A stretch of 64,000 nucleotides of DNA from Nissolia schottii (taxonomy: Eukaryota > Streptophyta > Magnoliopsida > Fabales > Fabaceae). Shown one piece after another: positions 13,170-26,300 of the stretch. Below the pieces are notes generated by a model. That model was not told the origin of the DNA. It did no database searches and saw only the letters and a program-made list of their open reading frames with translations. Position numbers and translations under genes: made by a program. How positions within the stretch are numbered: position 1 is the stretch's first letter; every line of letters begins with the position of its first letter. The DNA is taken from the NCBI GenBank assembly GCA_003254905.1, contig QANU01013978.1:514484-578483 (forward strand), written 5' to 3'.

Positions 13170-14759
13170 CTCTAAAAATTAAAAATTAAAACTTTGAAGG
13201 TGGGAGAGAGAGAGAGAGAGAGGTTATTGGGTGATTTTCTGGAATTCGAATTCCCTTTAGATCTCCTTTTCTGCATTTGCGGGACAGGTTCAAAGTTGGT
13301 GAATTTTTCATCTGTGGAGATGGTTTTCCTTGCGAATTTCGTTACTTGATCGCAATTCGAAGAGGTGAGGTTGGTTTTCGTGTTAGAATTGTTCTCCTCT
13401 GAATTTTGGTTCTTTTTTTTTTTTCTTCTCGTGTTGTTCTCCCTATGATCTCGTGGTTTCTGTGGTGGATTTTCGCTTCTGATTCTGCATAGCATCAGTT
13501 GAATTTCGCAGATGCAGGATCATGGTAGTTTGCACACAATTTTTGGGTTTTGTGGGGGTTTTTTTTTTTTTTGTTTCTCTTGAAAATTTTGGGATTTCGG
13601 ATTCGGAGGTTTAGATCCGATCGTGAAAGTTAGACCATGATTGGAACTGGGTTTACGTTCATTTCAATTCTTAAGTTTCGATTTTGCATTTGTGGGCATT
13701 TTTTTTCTCCATATTTCAGATTGTTGATTTGGTCTCTGAAACTGAGAAGTTTATTGGAGCACAGTACTAACTTTGAAAAAGCAGAATTGGGTTGTTTGTT
13801 TAGTTTTGTTGATCTCGAAACAATTAACGTGGACCAATTGGATTTAGCCTTGTAACAATTTTGCGGTTTTGTTTGTGTTGAGTGTTGACTTTTATTTCAT
13901 GGTCCCTCCACCATTTAAAGTGTGTGATTTTAAAAAAAAAAATTTCCTGGTTTCTATTCCTGAATTTTAAATACAATTTTCTATTTATGAAAGTGGCAAT
14001 TTAAAATACATCAGAACCTTTGTTAGAATTTCCCTTCCCTCCTTGCGATCGATTTCTGGTTTTTCTGTTTGCTGATATGGTCTTGCAGTCCCTTTTTGCA
14101 TGTGCAATTTTGCTAGGTTGTTAATTCCGATCCTTTGTGAGTGAATCAATCAGGCGGTAAATCTTGTCTTGATTGTTGCTTATGTTTTAACTTTAGGCAG
14201 AAATCAAAGTATCCTGTAACAGCTGGATGCATTTTATGACATTCTGTTTCTCTAACATCTGGATTCCTTTTTAGTCATTTTTCACTGTTTTTACTCACCT
14301 TTCTATGCTTAACCAATATTGTGATTTGTGATTCTTCCATTTGTGTTCATGCTGTATAATGAGCAAGTCCTGGTTGTATATTTAAAGTCTATGTAGATAG
14401 AATGTGCTCTTGTCATAGTGAAGCTTAGATTATTCAAGTTGCATTCCTTTCCTGTTTACTATATGGTGAACCAATAACCTGTTGGCATAGAGTTGTTTAC
14501 ATTTTTCAATAAGTAATTCTTGCTTTGAAATTGTTGCAAATGTCTTGTTACAATGGTAGCATGATATTAGTTATACTTTAAATATTTGTCACTGGCTGAT
14601 GTTATCTTCAAATCCAGTGGATTTTTTTTCCTAATATGGAAAATCCAACTAAGTTTAAAAATTAACTGATACATGAGTCTTCATTCAATTTTATGACAGT
14701 GGCAAGGATCTGACATGCTGATGCTTCTGGTTGTTTGATGAGTTATAGATGTTCATGCT
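13170..14759 (+). other. Probable 5' leader and leader intron of the TRP gene, with three upstream ATGs
   Basis: A GA-repeat (about 13206-13222) lies in what looks like the first leader exon. A plausible donor (AGAG|GTGAGG) at 13365 and an acceptor (TTATGACAG|TGGC) at 14699 would remove about 1.3 kb of T-rich sequence and leave a leader segment from 14700. That segment carries ATGs at 14715 (closed by TGA at 14736-14738), 14738 and 14749; the last two overlap the main start at 14760 in other frames. The leader intron is inferred from consensus sites only; no transcript is available. The transcription start is not fixed. Confidence 0.5.
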
Positions 14760-17700
14760 ATGGTGTTGAAGAGGAAGCAGGATCATGGATTCAGGGGCTT
14801 TCAGGTCCCCTTTATACCTAGATTTCCTAGATCTGCAAGAGTTAGTACTTGCTACAATTATGGCAACTTATTCTCGTTTTCTTTTTTTGCTTTGAACTCC
14901 ATTTTAATCCCTAATTTTGAAATTGTTCAGAGGAGGAGCCCTTACAAGAAACTGGCTGAGGATGGCCAAGCTTGTGCATTTGAAATTCTGGCATCTTTGG
15001 CTGGCAAGTTGTTGCAGGAGGGGGAAAGTTCTGCTTCTAGCAACGCATCTGCAGGAAATCATCAGCCTGCCATCAGCCAAGGCGTTGTTGAGCAGGAAAG
15101 GCTGGATGACCTTAAACCGTTAACAGCCAAAGGTATTCATCATGGAAGTTGTGCGGAGAGTGTTTTTATGACTGAGGCGGGCTCGCTCAAGAGTACTCAG
15201 AAGCATCTTGAGCATGCCGAGACTGATTGTGTACCAGAATGCATTTCAGTTAATAATATTTCGGACTGTTGGGAGAAAGTTGAAGCTGATGTGAAGTCCG
15301 AAATCATCAAATTGGAGAATAAGTTTGGAGATTATTCTAATAGATTAGAAGTACCCAAGGAGTCTTATGATGGTAATATAGAGAAAGGATTTACGCTTAA
15401 AAATGAAGGCGGCAGTTCAGGCTTCAAGGGATCACCTTTGGATAACAAATGTAGTGCGAAGGAATTGTGTGTTAGTTCTCCTGCACTTGTTGACTCCAAC
15501 AGTAATGTTAAAACTCCATTTTGTGGAGAATCGTTTCCCAATGCGTTGATTTCCAGGCATGGGAATGATATTAAGTTAGGTTTTAGAGATGATGACGAAA
15601 AACTTTTAAGGTGCAAAAAAGCTTGCACCAAGCCAAGGGCTTTTAGGCCTTCACAACACATTGCACGCCGCAAAATCAGGAAAACGCTGGCATACAAATA
15701 CTGGAAGGCTGCTCCAAAGTTGAAGGATTATGAACATTCTAGATCTGGTAAGGTGGTTAACAAATTGTCCGCAATCAAACACTTCAGTACCTGATGCATA
15801 TTATATCTTTGAGTTAGGTTGTTTGGTTTTTCATTAAAAGTGATATATAATTTGCAGAAGAGGGAGTAAAACCCCTGTACCGTAAGAGAAAGACTAGTTG
15901 TAGTTTTGAAAGATCTCAGCATGACATTCTTTTCAAGAGGAGGAAACTATTTGACCGGGGTTCAGTGGTAACTTCAAATGGAGGATTCAGCAGTGAAAGT
16001 ATATCTAATTCACCTGACAAAGAAATGGAGGGAGACAACCCTAGCTCATCTGCAACACTGCATGCATCCGAGGATTCTCATGGTAATTAATTGCTTGATG
16101 TTCATTAATTTTGGTCAAGCTTGATTGATCTTTGCACCCTATAGGAATTGATTTTCTGTATATACCTTGTATACAGTGAAGTTTAGCATTAAGTCATTCA
16201 GGATACCAGAGCTTTATATTGATGTTCCTGAAACTGCAACTATTGGTTCATTAAAGGTATGAATATATATAGTTGTAGTCTTGTTTACAAAAAGTATTGT
16301 TGTTGTCATTGAGCCTCATCCACAATTGATATGGCTGCAGAACATTCTTTATGTTGATATATTTTAATTTATTTATTTTACGTATTTTTGTAGAGGACAG
16401 TCATGGAGGCAGTGATGGCTATACTTGAAGGTGGATTGCATGTTGGTGTTCTTGTTCAGGGTAAAAGGGTTAGAGATGATAACAGAACTCTTCTGCAGAC
16501 TGGTATATGCTGTAAAGAAAAGCTTGATAAACTTGGTTTCACACTGGAGCCCAGTTCTTTTCAAGCTTCTCCAGCTGTTTGTGTTGGTGATCCTTCTCAG
16601 TGCGAAACATCCCAGCCTTCCAGGTGAACCAAAGTTGATAACATGGTTTCTTTTCATCACCATAGCTGATTTATGATGACTCTGTCATGATTAAAAAACA
16701 ATCTTAATTTATTGGTAAGGAATGAAATGTCTTGTTTTCAATCACTAATGAAATTTGCATTTGTTTTTTCTTTTTGGTGCGGTTTTTTCATTTGGGTTAG
16801 CTCTAGTCAACTTGTGTTCCCTTTTTCCATATAACTAATGTCATAATTTGATTTTTCTAGGTCCCCAGGAACTCTGGTCCTAGATTCGGGGACAAATGAT
16901 GACTTACACGACTTGTCATTGCTAACAAATACAGAAAACCTTATTGAAAGTAACCATGAGCTGACGTCACCGACTGACACCATATCTGACAAAATAACGC
17001 CAGATTCCAGAGCGTTAGTTGCTGTTCCTGCTAGGAGCACAGAAGCATTAGCTGTGGTTCCTGTGAATCAGAAAACCAGGCGCCCTGACCTTGTACAGCG
17101 TCGAACCAGGAGGCCGTTCTCTGTGTCTGAAGTAGAAGCACTTGTTCAGGCAGTCGAGGAACTTGGAACCGGAAGGTATGTTTATTAGCTTTTCCCTGCA
17201 TATAGACAAGGAAAACTCAGTTGCTGATGAGTTTTCGCCGTGCAGGTGGCGTGATGTAAAGTTGCGAGCTTTCGAGGATGCAGACCATAGAACTTATGTA
17301 GACCTAAAGGTACTCTCTTTTTATAAATCAGACACTGTTTGCTTAAAACTACAGGAGTTACTTACTTGAAAGTCAATACAGAATAGGAATTCAAGATTCT
17401 TGTGGCTAATTTGCAAAGTTGTTTCATTGCTTAATATAATTAAAAATTGTCCCTTGTAGAACTTCTTTTTGAATTTATGATGCTTCCTGCTTGATTCTAC
17501 AGACCTCAATTGGTACATAAGATAATTTATTGATTAAGTTCACCTCATTTTCCGGCGGTGGATACCCCAGAAGGACCAAAATAAAAAAAAGAACATGGCA
17601 TACATATGTTGTAATGTTATAGTATTGGTTAATAAATGATTTTGGCCTATTGGTGTTCCCAGGATAAATGGAAAACATTAGTGCACACTGCAAAAATCTC

Positions 17701-17887
17701 TCCTCAACAAAGGAGAGGAGAGCCAGTCCCTCAGGATCTCTTGAACAGGGTTTTGGCTGCACATGCTTATTGGTCTCATCACCAAGCCAAGCAGCATGGC
17801 AAGAACCAAGCTGTTACTATGAAGACTACTCCAGAAGCTTCTGCTGAAAGACAGAGTGTTGGTGGCATCCAATCACTTGTGATGTAG
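14760..17887 (+). CDS. Telomere repeat-binding protein (TRP/TBP/TRFL family), eight coding exons
   Basis: Family members bind plant TTTAGGG double-stranded telomere repeats in the nucleus through a C-terminal Myb/telobox domain. Exons by splice site and phase: 14760-14840, 14931-15747, 15858-16082, 16177-16256, 16394-16623, 16861-17175, 17246-17309, 17663-17887; they sum to 2037 nt, or 678 residues. The N-terminus (MVLKRKQDHGF, then a short basic RSAR/RRSPYKK stretch) is the conserved family start, so the ATG at 14760 is chosen. Residues about 28-374 are low-complexity linker with a basic patch (KPRAFRPSQHIARRKIRK). Residues about 375-455 are a ubiquitin-like fold (VKFSIKSFRIPELYIDVPET). Residues about 555-617 are Myb-like (RRPFSVSEVEALVQAVEELG), ending in the telobox motif VDLKDKWKTLVHT split across exons 7 and 8. 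Intron 1 (90 nt) has no stop and is in frame. Which paralogue this is cannot be decided here. Confidence 0.95.
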
Positions 17888-20307
17888 AAAAGACATATTA
17901 ATGTTGTTTGACTTTGGAACAGTGGAAAAGGAAAACAACAAAAACTTGTACATTTTGATTCAATTTCATGTAATATTTTCTTACACCAAATTCATTGCCA
18001 GCCCTTTTAATTAATTTCATTCAGGTTGGCATTTTGTAAATGATTTCAGGGGAATAAGATTGTTTCTAACAGAAACTTGATTCTGTTCTTTAATTTTTTA
18101 TTTTTTTTTTCAGTTTCAATTTCATTAATGTAAGTAGAAATGTCTGATGAACGTGGCATCATAGCAAAGAAAAAGGGAAAGTTTTGTTTTTGTATCTATA
18201 ATTTGATGCTTCTTTTTTATTTGTTAATTTTTATTTTTCCATTAGGATTTTTGCATATCTATTTGCGTTTGCTTTATGATGAAAATGTTCGGTTGGAGAT
18301 TAATAAAAATATATATTTTCTTTTTCAAAATATGATTGCAATGATTGAAGTTTCAGTCTTTATTTCGTCGGTGGTGGACTGTTCCAACTACCAAATTAAA
18401 CCTACCTGCTGCAGCAAAGTTCACTTGTTGTTTCTTTTTTGTTCCCCTGATTGTTGTATAAATTATACTACTTATTTTCTTACTGGAAGGGTGAACGACT
18501 CTCTCCCTTGGCCAAGCCCTTTTGTAGATGATTAAACCCTTTTGAAGGAAAGAACTCCATTCAAGAAGATGTCCTCTCTGGTTTTTGAGGTTTTCTCTTA
18601 AGTTTCTAAGGTTTTAGGGTTGTTTTATCTTGTTGAGAGTATGGAATTCTCTTGTTGAGAATATGGTGATTTTTTTTGGGTTTTTCTGTTCTCTACTTCT
18701 TTGTCGCCTCTGATCTCTTTTTTAAGAGGTTCTGAAGATGCTCTTGGGCTAGCCTAGGCAAGGGAAAGGCAAATGAAGACAAATTGCTTATAGGTCATGT
18801 CACCGTCAGGATTGTTTCTGTTTTTCATGTTAAATAAGATAAAACAAAAGGGTTTTTTCTACTTCTATGTTATGTAGACCCAAATTGGTGTAAGAGGAAA
18901 AGTTTCTTATGTTGGACCAATGGACAAAATCTCATAAAATAAGGGATAGGCTAGTTGGGACTTGGGTGCTAAGGTGCAAAGACGACGTCCTCTGAAACAG
19001 TGTTTTCAGTAAGGGGAGTTGACCAACGGGCCATGTTTAGGGCTCTTAGTTGTCAAAAGCTCAGGACCAAAACCCAAAGCCTCCAATCTAGACTATCTCA
19101 TAGTTCCCCTTTTGTCCTTTTATGTGGGTCCACCGAGGAGTTTTTCAAGCATCACCCTATGTTTTTTCCTTTGGTGGTTGCACTAACAAACTTATGTTAC
19201 TGTTGTTAGTCCTATCTATGGAACTCTAATCCCATGGTTATAGATAGGTCTGCATCACACGTTATGGAAGAATATTCCATTATTTTTCTCTTTTGGGGAT
19301 ACTTATTTGTTGCTGACATAAAAACATTAAACACAATCATTCCTCCTTTTATAGTCATTTAACACTCGCGATAAAATGGAGAGAAAATGAGACACATAAA
19401 AGATGGGCGAGGGGGAAATAGAACTTTGGGGTTAAAAAATACAAAAATTCTATTTTCACACCAATGTGATGTGAGTATGGACTCCATGATATATGTGAGT
19501 TGATGTATTGGTGTTTCACATCACCTTGATGTTAGAATAGCACAACGCTAAAAAATAATAAGGATTAATTAATCTAATCGATTCTAAAATATAAACGCCA
19601 AGTGAGTAGGGTGTTAATACATTCTCTGCTTGTAATTAACGTTGAGTCCTAACTCTAAAACAATAACTATCCTTTTTGATAACCAATTAAACTATTCCAT
19701 TTTTCGATGGACGAATTGATTGGTGACGACTTCGCCTAAAATTCTCCTTCCCCCAATTTTGTATGGTAGACTAATCCTCTCACAATAATTAAATTCACAC
19801 GAACTGATAGGCGGATATTTCTCCCATGTGTTCTCTTATACACAATATAAGGGGTTTTATTGTTAACATGTAAAAGTTGTATGGTCTTTCTAGTTTGCCA
19901 TGGTGGTTTTGAACCCAGAACGCTTGGATTGGAGAATCATTCCAAACCAACGTGCATTTTGGTAAACCGGTTCTGCGGTCTTGCATTTTAATTATGGCGT
20001 TCTTCACAAGTCACCTTCATTCTTAGAATTTTAAAATTAACTTTTTAATTTCTAAAATCATAAGTCATAAATCATATTAATTCTTTAGTTTTAACAATTT
20101 GTTTACCACCCTAATTATCGTCATCATATCATTTAATATAACAAATCAATAAAAATGTGACAACATAATAATGCCAATAAATATTGATTAAATAATTTGA
20201 CTTATAATTTAAAATATTAAAAGTAATTATGTTCCCTTTGTTACGAAATATAAAGCCGCGCCCTATCCCTCAAAACCTTTGCGAGAGAGGGCGGCGGTGT
20301 AATCGAG
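17888..20307. other. Intergenic between the TRP and methyltransferase genes
   Basis: The first part is the TRP 3' end, without a clear AATAAA. Around 19450-19545 a short foldback is visible: TCACACCAATGTGATGTGA faces TTCACATCACCTTGATGTTA in inverted orientation, as in a small MITE. Frames at 18140-18535 and 19000-19209 show no family resemblance and are probably chance. Confidence 0.35.
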
Positions 20308-21784
20308 ATGGGTGGCGGCGGCGGTGGAGCACCAGATTTCTTCTACAAGGAGGCTCAACGCCTTGGCTATGTCGCTCGCTCTGCCTTCAAGGTCAGCTCC
20401 CCAGCGAACATCTCCTTCCTCTCCTTTTTCCTTTTCGCTTTTGGTTACTGCAATCTGTTTCGCTAACACCACAAAGACAAACAGCTGCTTCAGATTCAGG
20501 AGCGGCACAAGCTCATCAAGCCCGGCTCTTCCGTTCTCGACCTCGGCTGCGCCCCCGGCGCCTGGCTCCAAGTCGCTTGCCAGAGCCTCGGAGCCGCCAA
20601 CAACGGCGGCTCCGTTCTCGGCGTCGATCTCAAGGTGCTCCCCCATCCCTCCCCTTTCCTTCAATTTGGTAACGTGTGATTGAGCGTTTGTTTGTGGTCG
20701 GTGGGATTTGCAGAACAGAAGGTGAAGGTTCCTCCTCTTCATTGTGATTCTAGGGTTCGGACCCTCTCTGCCGATGTTATGACCCTCCCCATGCACCAAC
20801 TCAAAGCTCTTTCTCCCAAGGTGATATGTGCGCGTCTGATTCTAGAATTTTATTGATTTGTCTCTTACAATTCTTATTTGCACCTTGTTTTTTGGAATTA
20901 CAAGAAGAGGATGAATCCCCAAAACCACTTCAATTGGCCTTGTTGTTACGGCCACATTGGTTATGGTTCCTGAGCGTTCTCATCTGAGAATCAAACATGC
21001 ACTTAGAATCATAAGGAAAGATGCCTGATTTCTTTCTTAGAATCTTATTTCACATAAAGGGTCTTTCTCTGCATGTATACTTGGAAAAACTAACTGATCA
21101 GAAGAAGAGGAGTATGGCGGTGAAGGCCACTTGAAAATTGGACTCTGATTTGGAGAAATTGAGTTTGTGCATATTATGGAATTAGGCTTTGCATCTTTTT
21201 GGCGGTCTCGCGCTCAAACTCTGTTAATTCACTGCGTAACCTCATTCGCATGGCCCTGAATGCGGCGCGATTATCGAGTTTTTGGTTTGTCTTTTGCAGC
21301 AAAAGGGATTTTCTGTGATACTCTCGGACATGTGTCCGTCGGTTTCCGGAATCACAACTAAAGACGCGGCTTTATCCGTTGAGCTAGGGATGCGAGCATT
21401 GGATTTGGCCGTCGGCAAAGCTGCATCGGTTTATGCTGCTGCTGATAACCAGGGGGAGGAGCAGAGTGATGATCCATCATCCGGTGCAGATAATAGTGGG
21501 GTGCTGCAAGTTGGAGGGCACCTCATTATAAAGCTTTTGGAGAGTGAAGATGCCAAAGGTGGTGCATTTCTTTCAAACAAGAGATAGCTAGTTTATTTCA
21601 GCTGATTTGGTTGCATAACATGTTGCCTAATTTCTTTTTGAATGTTTATGATGCAGAAATCATCCAGATTTCTAAACCACTGTTTAGAAAGTCATCATGG
21701 TTGAGACCTAAAGCCACTAGGCCTTCATCAAGGGAGATTTATTTGATCTGTCAAGGTTTAAAGCCAGAAGCAGAGATGATATAA
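20308..21784 (+). CDS. FtsJ/RrmJ-like rRNA 2'-O-ribose methyltransferase, five exons
   Basis: FtsJ-type enzymes transfer a methyl group from S-adenosylmethionine to a ribose 2'-OH of large-subunit rRNA; small plant members like this one are thought to act in organelles, but no clear transit peptide is visible. Exons 20308-20391, 20485-20634, 20719-20820, 21300-21558 and 21657-21784 sum to 723 nt, or 240 residues. The K-D-K-E catalytic tetrad is visible: K in RSAFKL (end of exon 1), D in ILSDMCPSVSG, K in GGHLIIKLLES, E in SSREIYLICQG. The SAM-binding motif is VLDLGCAPGAWLQVA in exon 2. The ATG at 20308 gives the short N-terminus usual for the family. Exon 3 must use the second of two close acceptors (AG at 20718); the first (AG at 20713) would add 5 nt and hit a stop at once. 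A 479-nt intron precedes exon 4. Confidence 0.95.
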
Positions 21785-23377
21785 ATTGTTTTGCAAGATA
21801 TTTGGCACAATGCGAAGTTGCAACCACAATTTGAATTTGATGGGATATTTGTGCAATGCACGGCATATTGATATCAACAACGTGGCCATCGTAGAGTCAA
21901 CGTATGGAAGTTATATGTGCATGAACACGCAAGAATATTCGGTGACAATGTTTTTTTTAGTGTATAATGTTTGTTTATAAGTTCTTTTACGAAGAGAGTT
22001 GGCTTAACTCTTTAGTGCTGAGGAGGGTGTTTATCACTAAGGATAATGAGATATCCATTTTTTATTTTAAATGTGAGGGACACGAGGATATTCATTTTTG
22101 TAAGGGATCAATTTTCCCAAAATCAATACTGTTTGGGCCAACTTAGAGTTTACTTATAAGGGTTTCTGTTAACATGAATCGACTCCATCACTTTCTAAAG
22201 TGTTTGGAGGGTCCAATACTTACAAAAACTGTATAATGTGTGAATTTTGATAAAGGAATCCTCCTAAAATACAACACAAGTCCAAAACATCCTCAAACAC
22301 AAAAAAAGAATATTTCTTCATGTTGACTATGATTTTGGAGAGTTTAGTTATTCAATGCGAATTATTAAAAAATTCTCTAACATGAAGAAAGACAATTTGG
22401 CCGACATATAATGGGAATGAGTGTCCAATTTTTTGAGGACTTATAGTTTTACACTAGGGATTTAATAAATAAACATATACTTGCATACATATTTAATTAC
22501 ATGTAATCTTTTAAACGTACAATTTCTCACTCATTATATAAAAATCCCCCTAAGTTTAATATATGAATTTTCACCTAATCAAATCCGCAATACTCAAGTA
22601 TGTATTTGAGTACATGTTATATTTTGAATTGAAAATCTCCATGCCATAATTTAAAATCCTTTAACTCGTATACATGAATCCTCGCTTAACCGACAATATG
22701 ATATGAAGTTAAAGAAAGAATAATTAAAAGTTAAACGGAGAATTTTTTTTTTCCCATTACATAATTAAAATTCCCCTCCAAATTGATCATTAGTTCTCAT
22801 ACAATATTGGCAACTATTTACAAATCACGATTGGCCAGTTATTGAATCCTCCAAATTTTAGGGAGGAGCATAAACCAGGCCTTGTTAAAAGGACTGATGG
22901 TTGTCAAAAGGTATGTTTGTGTTTATTTCATTGAACATAAGAAGAAAAAAGGTTCATGTCAGTAAGCCTTCTACACATAAATCATTTGTAAGAAAATTTC
23001 TACCATCATAGTTTGATAAATTATGCACATAATTTGACTGAAAACATAATGATTGTAGGTAGGAATTTATTTACAAATGATGAAATTCATACATTTCCTA
23101 TCATCTGACAAATAACAGACTTATGTGCTATTCATAAGATTGAAAACACAAGCAAATGCTTTCAATTATGCACCTCTTCTAACTATCAACGAATTATATC
23201 ACTGTATTGTCTAAACCGTTTTTTGACTTACGTATTTAAGAGATGTTAAATTCGTACTTCAGCTGTTGGGGTTTAGGGGGATGGGAATCTAACCGTGTCC
23301 TGCCCCTCTGTCTAAACTTTAATGTCAGATGTTCCATACAATTTACAGTACTGTACTGTATGATCAACTATAGATGT
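21785..23377. other. Intergenic between convergent methyltransferase and ARP5 genes
   Basis: AT-rich; holds the 3' ends of two convergent genes. No further gene, RNA or repeat border supported. Confidence 0.35.
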
Positions 23378-26300
23378 CTATATCGTATACTGCAGCTGAT
23401 AATCGCGAAGCCAGTCTTCGCCTTTCTCATAATAATCCATTCTACTGAAAGTTTGAGTGTGGAACTGCGGGGCCAAAGCATAGGAAGCAGCCCCGCGCCA
23501 TGCATCCATAACTGGATCCAATGCTCTAACTATTTTTATAGGTGATCCACATGGCCTAATCATCCGAATTCCGGCTTCCAGGCGTTCGATTATACCGGGG
23601 AAAAGAGAACTTCCACCGGTGATGAGTATGGAACTAGTGAGTCTTGCTTCCAAGCTTTCATCCTTGTATCCTAGCCTCGTTATTGAGACACCAGTCATCT
23701 CATCTAATCCTGCTTGATCAACCCCAATCCAGTTTGGATTGAACAGAATTTCAGGGCATCTGAACCTTTCTACCCCTAGCACAATCTGAAAATCTTCTTT
23801 AGTAAGAGGGCGAAAGCGCGGCACCTCAGCCGGTTGAGAGATACCTGCTTCTGACCTGGGTACAAACGTTGGATCCAAGTCCTACTCCAAAGTAAAAATT
23901 CAGCAAAAAGTTCTGTGAATATTTCATCAAGACACTGTATACAGGGTGATCTTGCACAAGCATGCAAACAAACACTGCACTGACACAGCATTAGTGTAAC
24001 ATGATAAAATAAAAGAACTAACCTGGAGCCTGGAAGCAATGAGGGCCAGCTCTGCCTCGTCCTCATTGGGTTCCTCATCATCATCATCATTGTCTTTGCT
24101 CATCAATTTGTACAGCTGCCAATCTTCATCTCTGGCACCAAATGTATCCTCACCCTTACCACGATCAAAAGCTGCACTTGTCAAAAGGCGCATTCGTTCC
24201 CTCTGGGCAGCATTCAGTCTCTCACCACGGCCAACAGCACCGGACAAATTATTCCCATTATGGCCTCCATTTGTCTTGAGTCGTTTATTTTGTTCAACTT
24301 TATCCGAAAGGTCTTTGTATCTAGCATGCAATTGTTCCACGTAAAGCTCTGGGTTCTCTCTACAGTTAAGGAGGAAAAATAGAAGTTCAGAAATAAGAGT
24401 ACCATAAATTATTCGAAGAGCAATCAACTTTCTAACATGCCATATAAGTTAAGGCAGATAATACAGCCAACACTTTTCTCTACCTGTTCTGCTTGCCCTT
24501 CAAAACCGATTATAAATAAATAAATAACCACTAAACTAATGTACTTCAATTAGATCAAAGGTGTGCTCCTCTCACAAACTTTTCCATTTTACTTGGTTGA
24601 ATATAGGGGAAAACTCTTATACTCAAATAACCAAGCCACAAACGCAGTCATTCGAAATTAAAGTAATAAAGAGATTACAGCAATAAACATACAGGCGTTT
24701 CTCCTCTTCTAGCTGATGTTTCCTCTCTCGCTCCAGTTCCTCTTCATGGCGCTTCTGTTTTAATCGCTGCCTCCCTTCAGACATGGATTTGAGTGCCAAC
24801 TGTTTCTTCTTTTCATTTAGCTATCAAGTATTAACAGAGCAAATCCAATGAGCATTGCAAACCTCATAGGGCAGAATAAATCATGCAAAGAAAAGTTTTA
24901 CAAAATTTAACCAAAGTAAGATTGTAAGATTGTAAGCAATTAGGGCTATAGGAAAATACTTAAACAAGTATCCTTAAAGTGTGGGAATACAATGCGCTCA
25001 ATTTAATGATGCATGAGATCAGTTGTTAGATACAAAAAAAGAAGACCTGCTCTGGGGTCAACATCTCATCAGGGAAGTTTATTAGAGAATACTTCTCATT
25101 GGTGGAAAGGTCATCGTTGTCAGTTTCAGTTTGTTCGTTCTTCGGTTCACCTTTTGCTTTACGTAAAGATTGTGTGACTTTATTCCGGGCAGATTCTATC
25201 TCCTGCCTTGAGACATAGCCAGTTTCTACCAGGAAAGATGGAACACCACTCTCTTCCACTTGTTCAAGCTGATGCAAAAGAAATTCCAAACCATGCAATT
25301 CATTTTCTAATTCATTTATTTTAGATAACCTCTTTGCCTCAGCCATTTCTCGAAGCCTTTGACTATTTTTCTCTCTTATTGCTGCCTTTCTTGCAATCTC
25401 TTCCTCAGAAGGAGGCTCCTCGGTCAACGGTGGAACCCACGGGAGCTGCCAATATCTGGTTTTTTCTTCAGCCTCCTTGGCTCCTTTCTGTTAGATCATT
25501 CATTAAGTTTTAGAAACAGTAGAGGAACTTGGACGGGAAAAAAACCAAAATTTTTTTTACCTGAAACAGCTTCGCTTCAGAAGCATAATCCTGTGCAATG
25601 TAACAGTGTTCCATCTTCAGGTCTTCAACCTTTTCCCATGTAAATCTCGCCCTGCATTGAGTATTCAATAAAAAATCTAAGAAAATTAAGCATTTACCAC
25701 TCAGTGTGATAGTAGAAGAACCAAGGCAATTTGACACTCACAAATGATAAGGATATTTAAGGGAAAGTAGTTGTTTTAAATGATCAGTCACGTGGAATCC
25801 ACCAATATTTGTACGGCAGCTTCCTTTATAGACAGGCTCCCCATCTACAAACTGGAAATACCGGGAAAAAAAAATCATTATCAAGAGTTATCAACACTCG
25901 GTAGATCATCTTGATCCTATAAGTAATTCTAAATTTTCAAAAATTCATAAGGAAAATTCCCTTGATATGTAGCATATATGTAATAAGAATATAAGTTACC
26001 AAACTATCGTCAAAAGTAATCATACAGATTAAAACTATACTGCTGGCATAGGACTAGGCAGAGTCTTAAAATAGCAAAGAGCAAATGAGGAACATTGAAA
26101 CGAAAAGAAAAATGACATGCAGATGTTAATACAGACAAATGCTAGGTCCGAAACAAGAGAATTGTTTTCATCATGTTAACACTATCAACCCTCTCTCATA
26201 CAGATATGAGCCAGTTGTCTCCCAGAGGCTAAAAAATAACCCTAAAGCACATTTAAAAAAAAATCGACTACTATAATCATAATAATAATGATAAGATGCC

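Noticed and set aside
18140-18535. 131-codon frame downstream of the TRP gene
   Set aside because: Phe/Leu/Ile-rich composition as expected from T-rich DNA; no start context, domain or splice partner.
20263-20799. 178-codon minus-strand frame
   Set aside because: Shadow of methyltransferase exons 1-3 on the other strand; GC-rich coding sequence keeps the antisense frame open.
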